Source: Enterococcus alcedinis (GTDB lineage Bacteria > Bacillota > Bacilli > Lactobacillales > Enterococcaceae). From it: DNA of 64,000 bases. The notes beneath the pieces were generated by a model. That model was not told where the DNA came from. It ran no database searches and saw only the letters and a list, made by a program, of their open reading frames with translations. Location of the stretch: NCBI RefSeq assembly GCF_014635985.1, contig NZ_BMDT01000001.1, forward strand, positions 1 to 64,000. Direction: 5' to 3'. Of this stretch, positions 1 to 7,688 are shown piece after piece. Made by a program: the position numbers and the translations under genes. Positions within the stretch are counted from its first letter, which is position 1. Each line of letters begins with the position of its first letter.

Positions 1-377
1 GTAAACACTATTTTACTAGGTTTGAAGCAATGAGTCTCTTTTGGTGTTGCACTTATATTGTAAATTCAAGCGATAAAAAAAATAATTGAGTCGTACAAGG
101 GTTTCGCTTTTTCTTTTTTGAAATTGTAAGGTACACTATGATAGAAAGCGATTGTTATTTAGAATCAATGGCAAAAAACATACTTTCAAAAAAGAATAAA
201 AAGGGGATTTTTCAAAAAAAAACTCAAAATGAACGCAGTATTGAAGTAATAAAGGCTTTAGTTTTAAAGAAAGATTAAAAAACGGGTATAAATTATCATT
301 GAATTTTAAACAAATTGTTATCTTAGTAGTGTTAAACTAGTAAGCGTAATGAAGAAAATTACTTGGAGGTTTATTTA
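1..377. other. Upstream region of the Ugp-like operon, no firm gene
   Basis: AT-rich stretch before the first confident gene. It holds a possible 46-codon lysine-rich frame (138-278, plus strand) after a weak AAGG, which I do not consider a supported gene. A possible promoter lies at 264-292. The left end of the window probably cuts off whatever precedes it. No terminator or RNA gene is recognisable. Confidence 0.4.
264..292 (+). promoter_or_regulatory. Possible promoter for the Ugp-like operon
   Basis: TTAAAG (264-269) and TATAAA (287-292) are separated by 17 bases, about 85 bases upstream of the ATPase gene. The -35 is weak, so this is only a candidate. Confidence 0.35.
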
Positions 378-1454
378 ATGATTGATGTTATTGATTTGAA
401 TAAAGTTTTCGATAATGGTTTTGAAGCATTAAAATCGGTTAATTTTACGATTGAAAAAGGTGATTTGGTTTGTTTATTAGGACCAAGTGGTTGTGGTAAA
501 TCAACAATTCTTAATTTAATTGCAGGTTTGCTCTCACCAACAGGTGGAGATATTCAATTTAAAGGCGATTCAGTTATTAAAACAGAACCAAAAGATCGCA
601 ACATTGGTTTTGTATTTCAAAACTATGCTCTTTATCCGCATATGACTGTTTTAGAGAATATTATGTTTCCTTTAACAGTTGGTAAAAAGAAAATTTCAAA
701 AAATGAAGCAAAAGAAATTGCTTTAGAATATATGAAATTGACGAATATTGAAGATTTGGGCCAAAAAAAACCTGGAACGCTTTCCGGTGGGCAGCAACAA
801 CGAGTGGCAATTACACGTGCACTTGTTCAAAAGCCAGAAGTCTTATTACTTGATGAGCCATTAAGTAACCTTGATGCGCGTCTACGTTTGAAGATTCGTG
901 AAGAAATCCGCCGTTTAGTCAAAGAAGTAGGTATTACAACGATTTTTGTCACGCATGACCAAGAAGAAGCTCTTTCAATCAGTGATAAAATTATCTTACT
1001 AAATGAAGGTGTGATTCAACAAAATGATGACCCACAAAATTTATATTTAGAACCAAATAATTTATTTGTTGCTCAATTTATTGGCAATCCAATTATTAAT
1101 ATCTTACCGGTCGAAGTAAAGGACGGAAAAATCATTCACGAATCTTGGAATGTTTCTACGGATCGCTTCGAAGTAAACCGGTTTAAATCAGCACTAGCAG
1201 ATGGTCATTATTTCTTTGGCATTCGTCCAGAAGATGTGATTCCAGTAGAAGAAACAGAAAGTCTATTTGCCAGTGAAATCAAAGGAGTGGAGTTAATCGG
1301 TCGTGAACGGATTTTAAACTTTGCTTTGGCAAATGAAAATGTTAAATCGATTGTAAGTGTCGAAAACGTCATTGAAGAAAACGAGCACCGTCACTTTGAT
1401 TTTGCTTACCATAAAGCCTTTATTTTTAAAGAAAATGGAGAAAGAATATACTAA
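378..1454 (+). CDS. ABC importer ATPase, UgpC/MsmX type
   Basis: Cytoplasmic ATPase that powers a carbohydrate- or glycerophosphate-type ABC importer. In the 358-residue protein the Walker A GPSGCGKST lies near residue 35, the signature LSGGQQQR near 133, Walker B LLLDEP near 153 and the switch His in VTHD near 187. A C-terminal extension of about 120 residues fits the TOBE/MalK-type regulatory domain. The start is the ATG at 378, preceded by GGAGG at 365-369; an upstream in-frame TTG overlaps that ribosome binding site. The stop overlaps the permease start by one base. It probably serves the two permeases and the binding protein that follow. MsmX-like ATPases can serve several importers, so it may not be dedicated. 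Confidence 0.9.
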   Translation: MIDVIDLNKVFDNGFEALKSVNFTIEKGDLVCLLGPSGCGKSTILNLIAGLLSPTGGDIQFKGDSVIKTEPKDRNIGFVFQNYALYPHMTVLENIMFPLTVGKKKISKNEAKEIALEYMKLTNIEDLGQKKPGTLSGGQQQRVAITRALVQKPEVLLLDEPLSNLDARLRLKIREEIRRLVKEVGITTIFVTHDQEEALSISDKIILLNEGVIQQNDDPQNLYLEPNNLFVAQFIGNPIINILPVEVKDGKIIHESWNVSTDRFEVNRFKSALADGHYFFGIRPEDVIPVEETESLFASEIKGVELIGRERILNFALANENVKSIVSVENVIEENEHRHFDFAYHKAFIFKENGERIY

Positions 1455-2335
1455 TGATGAAGAAAAACTATAATCCGGAGAATGAGCGCAAAGCATGGTT
1501 GTTCCTATTTCCGTCTTTAGCGGTGATTCTTGTATTCAGTATTTATCCTTTGTTTCGTTCGTTTTATATGAGTTTTCAAACAGGAACGCTGATTCGACAA
1601 GAGTTTAGTGGTATCGAGAACTATCAAAAGGTATTAACGGATCCGCTCTTTTATCGTGCGCTAAAAAATACGGCATATTTTGCTTTTGGGACCGTCCCGA
1701 TTGCGTTGATTATTTCCTTGGCGATTGCTTGGATTATCTTCGAAAAAGTTAAACATAAATCTTTTTTTGAAACAATCTTTTTTATGCCTTACGTTACAAG
1801 TACGATTGCGATAGGTATTGTCTTTCGTTATTTCTTTAATGGTTCATATGGAATCATTAACTACCTTTTAGGTTTGGTTGGTATTCCAGCGGTTAACTGG
1901 CTAGATTCCGTTGATATGAGTGTGACGACGTTAATCATTTTTGGGATTTGGACGAGTTTGGCTTTTAATATTATTATTTTATTAGCCGGTTTGAGAAATA
2001 TTGACGAGGAACACTTTAAAATTGCTAAGATGTTCGGTGCAACGGATTGGGAAATTTTCCGTCGCATTACCTTTCCACAACTTGTTCCAACGATTGCCTT
2101 TTTATTAACGGTCAATCTGATTAGTGCCTTTAAAGTGTACACGCAAGTTTACGCATTATTTGGCGGACAAGCTGGTATTGCCAATAGTGCAACGACTGCT
2201 GTCTTTTATATCTATGATAAGTTCCACATTGCGGGACGTCCGGGAATTGCGATGGCAGCAACAGTGATTTTATTTATTATCATTTTAGTCGTTACTTTCT
2301 TACAAAATAAATTTTTAAAGAAAGTGGGGAATTAA
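1454..2335 (+). CDS. ABC importer permease, UgpA/MalF-like
   Basis: Integral membrane permease subunit of the importer, 293 residues with about six predicted hydrophobic helices. The first helix starts near residue 14 (WLFLFPSLAVILVFSIYPL). An EAA-type loop that contacts the ATPase is visible as AKMFGATDWEIFRRITFPQL at about residues 192-211. It overlaps the ATPase gene by one base (TAATG), indicating translational coupling. It pairs with the next permease as a heterodimer. The family is the MalFG/UgpAE branch (binding-protein-dependent transport permease); substrate cannot be read from this subunit alone. Confidence 0.88.
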   Translation: MMKKNYNPENERKAWLFLFPSLAVILVFSIYPLFRSFYMSFQTGTLIRQEFSGIENYQKVLTDPLFYRALKNTAYFAFGTVPIALIISLAIAWIIFEKVKHKSFFETIFFMPYVTSTIAIGIVFRYFFNGSYGIINYLLGLVGIPAVNWLDSVDMSVTTLIIFGIWTSLAFNIIILLAGLRNIDEEHFKIAKMFGATDWEIFRRITFPQLVPTIAFLLTVNLISAFKVYTQVYALFGGQAGIANSATTAVFYIYDKFHIAGRPGIAMAATVILFIIILVVTFLQNKFLKKVGN

Positions 2336-2336
2336 A

Positions 2337-3155
2337 ATGAAAAAAGTAGGTACAGGCATATCACTGGTTTTCCTTGTTGTAGCAGCAATCGTCACGTTAT
2401 TTCCATTCATTTATATGATTTTGTCGGGTTTAATGACGTACAGTGAAGCGACAAGTATTCCACCAACGCTTTTCCCAGAGAAGTTACAATGGGTCAACTT
2501 TACAACCGTCTTCACAAAGGCGCCATTTGTTCGTTATTTCTTTAATACAGTATTTGTTTCGAGTGTGACAACGATTGCGACGGTCGTGACCGCTGTTTTA
2601 GCATCGTTTGCTTTAACGAGTTTAAATTTTAAATACAAGAATCTCGTCTTAATGGTGATGATTTCTTTATTAATGGTCCCTTATGAATCGATTATTTTTA
2701 CAAATTACCACACGATTTTAAAAATGGGCTTATTGAACTCATACACCGCTTTAATCGTGCCGTTTTTAACGAGTATCTTTTATATTTACTATTTAAATGG
2801 GTATTTAAGAAGCATTCCAGCAACGTTTTATAAGGCAGCAAAAATTGATGGGGCAACCGATTTAGAATATATTTGGCGTATTTTAGTCCCGATGTCAAAA
2901 CCGGCATTAGTGACGGTCGCTATTTTAACGTTTATTTCGAGTTGGAATTCATTCCTATGGCCACTATTAGTAACAAATGATAAAAAATATCGTCTATTAA
3001 ATAATGGATTATCTGCCTTTACGACGGAAGCAGGAAGCGATGTCCATTTACAAATGGCTGCTGCAACGTTAACCGTTATTCCGATTTTAATTATTTATTT
3101 AGTCTTTAGAAAAGAAATTATTCGAGGAGTGGCAAAAAATGGTATTAAAGGATAA
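2337..3155 (+). CDS. ABC importer permease, UgpE/MalG-like
   Basis: Second permease subunit, 272 residues with six likely transmembrane helices. The EAA loop AAKIDGATDLEYIWRILVPM (near residues 163-182) is the coupling-helix signature. The start codon follows the stop of the preceding permease by one base. Its 3' end overlaps the next gene (the metallohydrolase) by 17 bases, so the hydrolase is tied into the transporter operon. MalG-type family membership is clear; transported compound is inferred from the UgpB-like binding protein downstream. Confidence 0.88.
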   Translation: MKKVGTGISLVFLVVAAIVTLFPFIYMILSGLMTYSEATSIPPTLFPEKLQWVNFTTVFTKAPFVRYFFNTVFVSSVTTIATVVTAVLASFALTSLNFKYKNLVLMVMISLLMVPYESIIFTNYHTILKMGLLNSYTALIVPFLTSIFYIYYLNGYLRSIPATFYKAAKIDGATDLEYIWRILVPMSKPALVTVAILTFISSWNSFLWPLLVTNDKKYRLLNNGLSAFTTEAGSDVHLQMAAATLTVIPILIIYLVFRKEIIRGVAKNGIKG

Positions 3156-4431
3156 AACAACCATTACCTTTCACAGTGGGATTTTGACGATTGGTGGAAC
3201 GGTGATTGAAGTCGCGTATAAAGATGCGCATATCTTCTTTGACTTTGGGACGGAATTTCGCCCAGAATTAGATTTACCAAACGATGAATTACGCACGCTT
3301 TTAGACAATCGTTTAGTTCCTGAATTAAAAGATCTTTACGATTCACGTTTAGAGTATAGTTATCAAGGAACAGATACGAATGACTACCAACATACGGCAG
3401 TTTTCTTATCCCATGTCCATCTCGATCATTCGAGAATGATTAACTATTTAGATCCAAAAGTTCCGCTGTATACAATGAAAGAATCCAAGGCAATTTTAAA
3501 TACGCTGAATCAAATGGGTGATTTTTTGATTCCATCACCCTTCGAAGCGAAAAATTTCACTCGTGAAATGATCGGTTTAAATGCCCATGACATCATCGAA
3601 GTTGGAGAAATTTCAGTTGAAATTGTGCCAGTCGATCATGATGCCTATGGTGCAGCGGCCTTACTCATTCGCACACCTGATCACTTCATTACGTATACTG
3701 GGGATTTGCGACTTCACGGACACAATGTCGAAGATTCTCTGGCTTTCTGTAACTTAGCCAAACATACGGACGTTTTAATGATGGAAGGTGTAAGTATCAG
3801 TTTCCCAGAAAGAGAAGAGGATGGGAAACAATTAAAAGTGTTAAGCGAAACCGATTTAGTTCAACATTTTGTGAAACTTGTCGCTGAAAATCCTGAACGC
3901 TCGTTAACGTTTAATGGCTATCCAGCCAACGTGAAACGTTTTGAAAAAATCATTGAAGCATCACCACGGACAGTCGTCCTAGAAGCGACGATGGCGGCTT
4001 TAATTTTAGAGATATTTGGGACGCAGGTTCCTTATTATTACCGTAATCAAGCAAGTAAAATTGCAAGCTTAGATACAACATTAGAAATTTCGTATGAAAC
4101 ATTATTAGCGGATCGTACGCAATATATTTGGCAAATTGTGGATAACTATGAAGATTTACCAAAAGGTGGCTTATACATTCACAGTGATGCCCAACCTTTA
4201 GGAGATTTTGATCCTAAATATGCACTCTTTTTACAAGCGCTAGCGGACAATGAGATTGAATTTGTTCGATTAGCATGTTCAGGACATGCATTTCCAGATG
4301 ATTTAGATAAAATCATTGCATTGATTGAACCCAAATTATTGGTTCCAATCCATACGCTTCGACCAGAAAAACTGGAAAATCCGTATGGTGAAAGAATATT
4401 GCCTGAACGAGGCGAACGTATTGTGTTGTAA
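3139..4431 (+). CDS. RNase J-like MBL-fold metallohydrolase in transporter operon
   Basis: 430-residue cytosolic metallo-beta-lactamase-fold protein. The zinc motif HxHxDH is intact (H92, H94, D96, H97 in LSHVHLDHS), followed by H167 and the TGD aspartate D189. The C-terminal SGHAFPDDL (H383) and VPIHTLRP (H405) resemble the RNase J/beta-CASP arrangement. It is shorter than RNase J (about 550 residues) and appears to lack its C-terminal domain. The start at 3139 lies inside the preceding permease (GAGG a few bases upstream). MBL phosphodiesterases act on RNA or on phosphodiesters. Its place between permease and binding-protein genes suggests it processes the imported compound, but the substrate is unknown. 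A housekeeping RNase is possible but would not explain the context. Confidence 0.75.
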   Translation: MVLKDKTTITFHSGILTIGGTVIEVAYKDAHIFFDFGTEFRPELDLPNDELRTLLDNRLVPELKDLYDSRLEYSYQGTDTNDYQHTAVFLSHVHLDHSRMINYLDPKVPLYTMKESKAILNTLNQMGDFLIPSPFEAKNFTREMIGLNAHDIIEVGEISVEIVPVDHDAYGAAALLIRTPDHFITYTGDLRLHGHNVEDSLAFCNLAKHTDVLMMEGVSISFPEREEDGKQLKVLSETDLVQHFVKLVAENPERSLTFNGYPANVKRFEKIIEASPRTVVLEATMAALILEIFGTQVPYYYRNQASKIASLDTTLEISYETLLADRTQYIWQIVDNYEDLPKGGLYIHSDAQPLGDFDPKYALFLQALADNEIEFVRLACSGHAFPDDLDKIIALIEPKLLVPIHTLRPEKLENPYGERILPERGERIVL

Positions 4432-4457
4432 AAAAATTGGTTTAAGGGGAGAAAAAA

Positions 4458-5750
4458 ATGAAGTTCAAACGTTTCGCAGTAACATCATTGGCCGTGGCCG
4501 CAACATTTGCATTAGCAGCATGTGGAGGAGGTAAGACGGATTCTAGTAGTGGCGATCAAGGTGCTACAGAAGATGTTGTCACAGAAATTACCGAGGAAAC
4601 AAATATTACGTTTTGGCATGCGATGAACGGTGCACAAGAAGAAGCGTTAACACGCTTAACAAACTTGTTCATGGAAGAAAATCCGAAAATCAAAGTTGAG
4701 TTGCAAAACCAATCATCTTATGGTGATTTACAAGCAAAAATCAATTCGACATTACCATCACCAAAAGATCTTCCAACGTTAACGCAAGCTTACCCAGGTT
4801 GGTTAAGAGATGCAGCGTTAGACAACATGTTAGTTGACTTAGGTACATATATTGATAATGAAACAATTGGTTGGGGAGACCAAGAACCAATTATTCCGTC
4901 GTTATTAGATGGCGCGAAAATTGAAGGCAAACAGGTCGGAATTCCATTTAACAAATCAACAGAAATGATGTTTTATAACGTAGACATGTTTGAAGAATAC
5001 GGTGTGGAAGTACCAACGAACTTTGATGAATTGAAAGAAGTTTCAAAAACAATCTACGAAAAATCAGAAGGTAAAGTCGTTGGGGCTGGTTTTGACTCAT
5101 TAAATAACTACTATGCAATCGGTATGCAAAACCGTGGGGTAGAAATTAGTCCAGAGATGGATCTTGCAAGTGATGAATCAAAAGAATTAATTAACTACTA
5201 TTTTGAAGGTGTGAAAGAAGGTTACTTCCGTATCGCCGGTTCAGATAAGTATTTATCAGGTCCATTTGCTAACGAGCAAGTAGCTATTTTCATTGGTTCA
5301 ACAGCCGGTGAAGGTTATACTGCAAATGATACAAAAGGGAAATTTGAATACAATGCCGTGAAACGTCCAGAAGCAATCAATTTACAACAAGGTACGGATC
5401 TTTATATGTTTGATAGCGCAACAAAAGAACAACGTACAGCTGGCTATTTATTAATGAAATTCTTAGCAACACCAGAATCGCAATTAGACTGGGCAATTAC
5501 TACAGGATACATGCCAATTGTTGAGTCGGTTGTCCAAAGCGATGAATACAAAAACTCAGGTATGAAAGTGCCAGTTTCTTTAGCAGATGCAACAACTGAA
5601 TTGTTCTCGATTCCAGTAATTGAAAATGGCGATGCGGCATACAATGAAATCCGTGTAATCATGGAAAACATTTTAGCAAACCCAACAAAAGACTTGGATA
5701 CATTAATCGAAGAGTCAGCACCTTTATTAGAAAATGCATTTAATCAATAA
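4458..5750 (+). CDS. UgpB-like solute-binding lipoprotein
   Basis: 430-residue extracellular solute-binding protein of the cluster-B/D sugar and glycerophosphate type. The N-terminus is a lipoprotein signal with lipobox LAAC (Cys near residue 22), then a Ser/Gly/Glu-rich linker. The mature start FWHAMNGAQEEAL resembles the FWHSM motif of UgpB, and the pattern ENPKIKVELQNQSSYGDLQ also fits UgpB. RBS GGGGAG precedes the ATG. It should be membrane-anchored outside the cell and deliver substrate to the two permeases. A glycerol-3-phosphate or glycerophosphodiester ligand is inference; other carbohydrate ligands are possible. Confidence 0.85.
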   Translation: MKFKRFAVTSLAVAATFALAACGGGKTDSSSGDQGATEDVVTEITEETNITFWHAMNGAQEEALTRLTNLFMEENPKIKVELQNQSSYGDLQAKINSTLPSPKDLPTLTQAYPGWLRDAALDNMLVDLGTYIDNETIGWGDQEPIIPSLLDGAKIEGKQVGIPFNKSTEMMFYNVDMFEEYGVEVPTNFDELKEVSKTIYEKSEGKVVGAGFDSLNNYYAIGMQNRGVEISPEMDLASDESKELINYYFEGVKEGYFRIAGSDKYLSGPFANEQVAIFIGSTAGEGYTANDTKGKFEYNAVKRPEAINLQQGTDLYMFDSATKEQRTAGYLLMKFLATPESQLDWAITTGYMPIVESVVQSDEYKNSGMKVPVSLADATTELFSIPVIENGDAAYNEIRVIMENILANPTKDLDTLIEESAPLLENAFNQ

Positions 5751-5760
5751 TTATTGAATC

Positions 5761-5802
5761 AAAAAGGAGCAGGTGGGCGATAAGCAACACCGCTCCTTTT
5801 TT
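5761..5802 (+). terminator. Strong intrinsic terminator inside the operon
   Basis: AAAAAGGAGC and GCTCCTTTTTT form the stem, extended by GGTG/CACC, with an 11-base loop and a terminal T run. Only 18 bases separate it from the next start codon, so the phosphoesterase gene must rely on read-through unless a promoter lies within the hairpin. Confidence 0.85.
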
Positions 5803-5820
5803 AGTTAGGAGAGCGAAGAA

Positions 5821-7377
5821 ATGGAGTTAACAATTTTAGCAACAAGCGATTTGCATGGTTATATTTTACCGACGAACTTTACGGAAAGAGCAATGGATTT
5901 ACCTTTTGGAGCCGCACGAATTGCGACAAAAGTCAAAGAGATCGAGTCGCGTGTAAAGGGTCCGGTTGTCAAAATTGAGAATGGTGATTTTATTCAAGGG
6001 TCACCATTAAGTTACTACGTACGTAAAAATGCACAGCATGGTGCCAAAGCGATTATTGATGTTCTAAATGATATCCAGTATGATGCGAGCGTGATTGGCA
6101 ACCATGAATTTAACTATGGCATTGACTATTTAGAGTCTGCCATTTCTAGCTATAACCATCCAGTCTTGGCTGCCAATATTTTAAATGAAGCTGGGGAGGT
6201 CGCTTTTGGTCAACCCTATGTTATTTTAGAAAAAGAAGGAATAAAAATTGCTGTTTTAGGTATGGTTACTCAATACATTCCACATTGGGAACAGCCGGAA
6301 ACGATTCGCGGGTTAACGTTTAAAAGTATCGTTGAAACCGCTAAGGAATATGTGCCAAAACTAAGAGCAGAGGCCGATATTGTCATTGTTGCCTATCACG
6401 GTGGCTTTGAGCGTGATTTAGTAACAGGTGAACCGACGGAAGCTTTGACTGGAGAAAATGAAGGATACGCGCTGTTGCAAGAAGTAACAGGCATTGATGC
6501 GCTAATTACAGGCCATCAGCACCGTGAAATTGCGACAAGTGTTAATGGCGTACCTGTTATTCAACCAGGGTTCAGAGGGGCATTTTTAGGGGAAATCACT
6601 TTAACAATTGAACAAAAAAATGGAGAAATAAAAGTCTTAGAAAGTCGTGCAGCGATTCATTCGACAGCAGAAACAACCGTTGATCAACCGACGATCCAAA
6701 AAATGACGGCAATCAGTGAGGAAGTTGAAAATTGGCTGGATCAAACATTAGGAGAAGTTACGGGAGATATGACGATTACCGATCCAAATGCTGCTCGATT
6801 ACTCGAACATCCTTATATTGAGTTTATTAACAAGGTTCAAATGGCTGCCAGTGGGGCAGATATTTCTTTAACCTCACTATTCAATAATGATGGGAAGGGT
6901 TTTGAATCAACGATTACTATGCGTGATGTCTTAACGAATTATATTTACCCGAATACATTAGCAGTGTTGGAAATTTCTGGGAAAGATTTGAGACAAGCAC
7001 TCGAACAAACGGCAACTTATTTTGTGATTGAAGCTGGAGAAGTCATCTTTAATCCGAAATACGTCGAACCGAAACCACAATACTACAATTATGATATGTA
7101 TGAAGGAATTGAATACGTCATCGATCTAACGCAACCAATGGGCGAACGCGTAACGAAACTATTGTATAAAGGACAACCCGTAAAGGATACTGATCGATTG
7201 CAAGTCGTTATGAATCAATATCGCGGTGTTGGTGGTGGAAATTACCAAATGTTTTCACCCGATAAAATCATCAAAGAAATTCCAATCGATATGACCGAAC
7301 TCATTTCAGACTATCTAAGAAAACATCCAAAAATAAAAGCAGAAACAAACAATAACTTTATTATAAAGAGGTCATAA
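5821..7377 (+). CDS. Cytosolic UshA-like metallophosphoesterase / 5'-nucleotidase
   Basis: 518 residues, two-domain 5'-nucleotidase/2',3'-cyclic phosphodiesterase family. The N-terminal calcineurin-like domain has all metal motifs: ATSDLHG (D10, H12), NGDFIQGSP (D56), GNHEFNYG (N94, H95) and GHQHRE near residue 231. The C-terminal substrate-binding domain includes MNQYRGVGGGNYQMF. There is no signal peptide, unlike secreted UshA or CpdB, so it acts in the cytosol, as the B. subtilis YunD group may do. RBS AGGAGAG precedes the ATG. It sits 18 bases after a terminator behind the binding-protein gene and could dephosphorylate what the importer brings in. Its stop codon lies within the first copy of a palindromic repeat. 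Confidence 0.85.
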   Translation: MELTILATSDLHGYILPTNFTERAMDLPFGAARIATKVKEIESRVKGPVVKIENGDFIQGSPLSYYVRKNAQHGAKAIIDVLNDIQYDASVIGNHEFNYGIDYLESAISSYNHPVLAANILNEAGEVAFGQPYVILEKEGIKIAVLGMVTQYIPHWEQPETIRGLTFKSIVETAKEYVPKLRAEADIVIVAYHGGFERDLVTGEPTEALTGENEGYALLQEVTGIDALITGHQHREIATSVNGVPVIQPGFRGAFLGEITLTIEQKNGEIKVLESRAAIHSTAETTVDQPTIQKMTAISEEVENWLDQTLGEVTGDMTITDPNAARLLEHPYIEFINKVQMAASGADISLTSLFNNDGKGFESTITMRDVLTNYIYPNTLAVLEISGKDLRQALEQTATYFVIEAGEVIFNPKYVEPKPQYYNYDMYEGIEYVIDLTQPMGERVTKLLYKGQPVKDTDRLQVVMNQYRGVGGGNYQMFSPDKIIKEIPIDMTELISDYLRKHPKIKAETNNNFIIKRS

Positions 7378-7482
7378 ATGAAGCGCTTTGCGATGAGTCA
7401 TAAGCAAAGAATCGTTTGAAAGGGTCTTTCTTTCAAAAAGATTCTAGCTTAAGACCGAATTGCAGCTTCATTTATACCGTTT
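7368..7482. repeat. Palindromic repeat, copy 1
   Basis: First of two copies identical over 115 bases. The ends are complementary: GGTcATAAATGAAGC at the left pairs with GCTTCATTTATACC at the right. Inner complementary arms follow (TAAGC/GCTTA, AGAATC/GATTCT, TTTGAAAG/CTTTCAAA), so the unit can fold into one long hairpin. It overlaps the last codons of the phosphoesterase gene. Confidence 0.85.
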
Positions 7483-7488
7483 AAATCT

Positions 7489-7603
7489 GAGGTCATAAAT
7501 GAAGCGCTTTGCGATGAGTCATAAGCAAAGAATCGTTTGAAAGGGTCTTTCTTTCAAAAAGATTCTAGCTTAAGACCGAATTGCAGCTTCATTTATACCG
7601 TTT
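7489..7603. repeat. Palindromic repeat, copy 2
   Basis: Second copy, identical base for base to 7368-7482, at a spacing of 121 bases. The six-base gap between copies (AAATCT) differs from the bases after copy 2. No open reading frame is present, which fits a non-autonomous MITE-like or BOX-like element. Confidence 0.85.
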
Positions 7604-7608
7604 TATAA

Positions 7609-7650
7609 GAGGTCATAAATCAAGTGTTTTGTTTATTACGATAAAGAATG
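7609..7650. repeat. Degenerate third repeat copy
   Basis: Starts with the same GAGGTCATAAAT, 120 bases after copy 2, then diverges (CAAGTGTTTTG against GAAGCGCTTTG) and loses the right half. It is either an eroded copy or a duplicated target flank. Confidence 0.5.
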
Positions 7651-7686
7651 AAAAGACCGAATCATCGCTAGATGTTCGGTCTTTTT
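7651..7686. terminator. Bidirectional terminator
   Basis: AAAAGACCGA pairs with TCGGTCTTTT around a 15-base loop. A-rich and T-rich flanks on both sides let it serve the phosphoesterase operon (plus) and the oxidoreductase gene (minus). Confidence 0.8.
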
Positions 7687-7688
7687 GA

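Noticed and set aside
138..278. 46-codon lysine-rich frame (plus strand) upstream of the Ugp-like operon
   Set aside because: Weak AAGG ribosome binding site, no recognisable motif, composition simply follows the AT-rich DNA, and it overlaps a possible promoter. Not enough support to call a gene.
3950..4162. Open frame antisense to the MBL hydrolase gene
   Set aside because: No ribosome binding site and it lies wholly within a well-supported gene.
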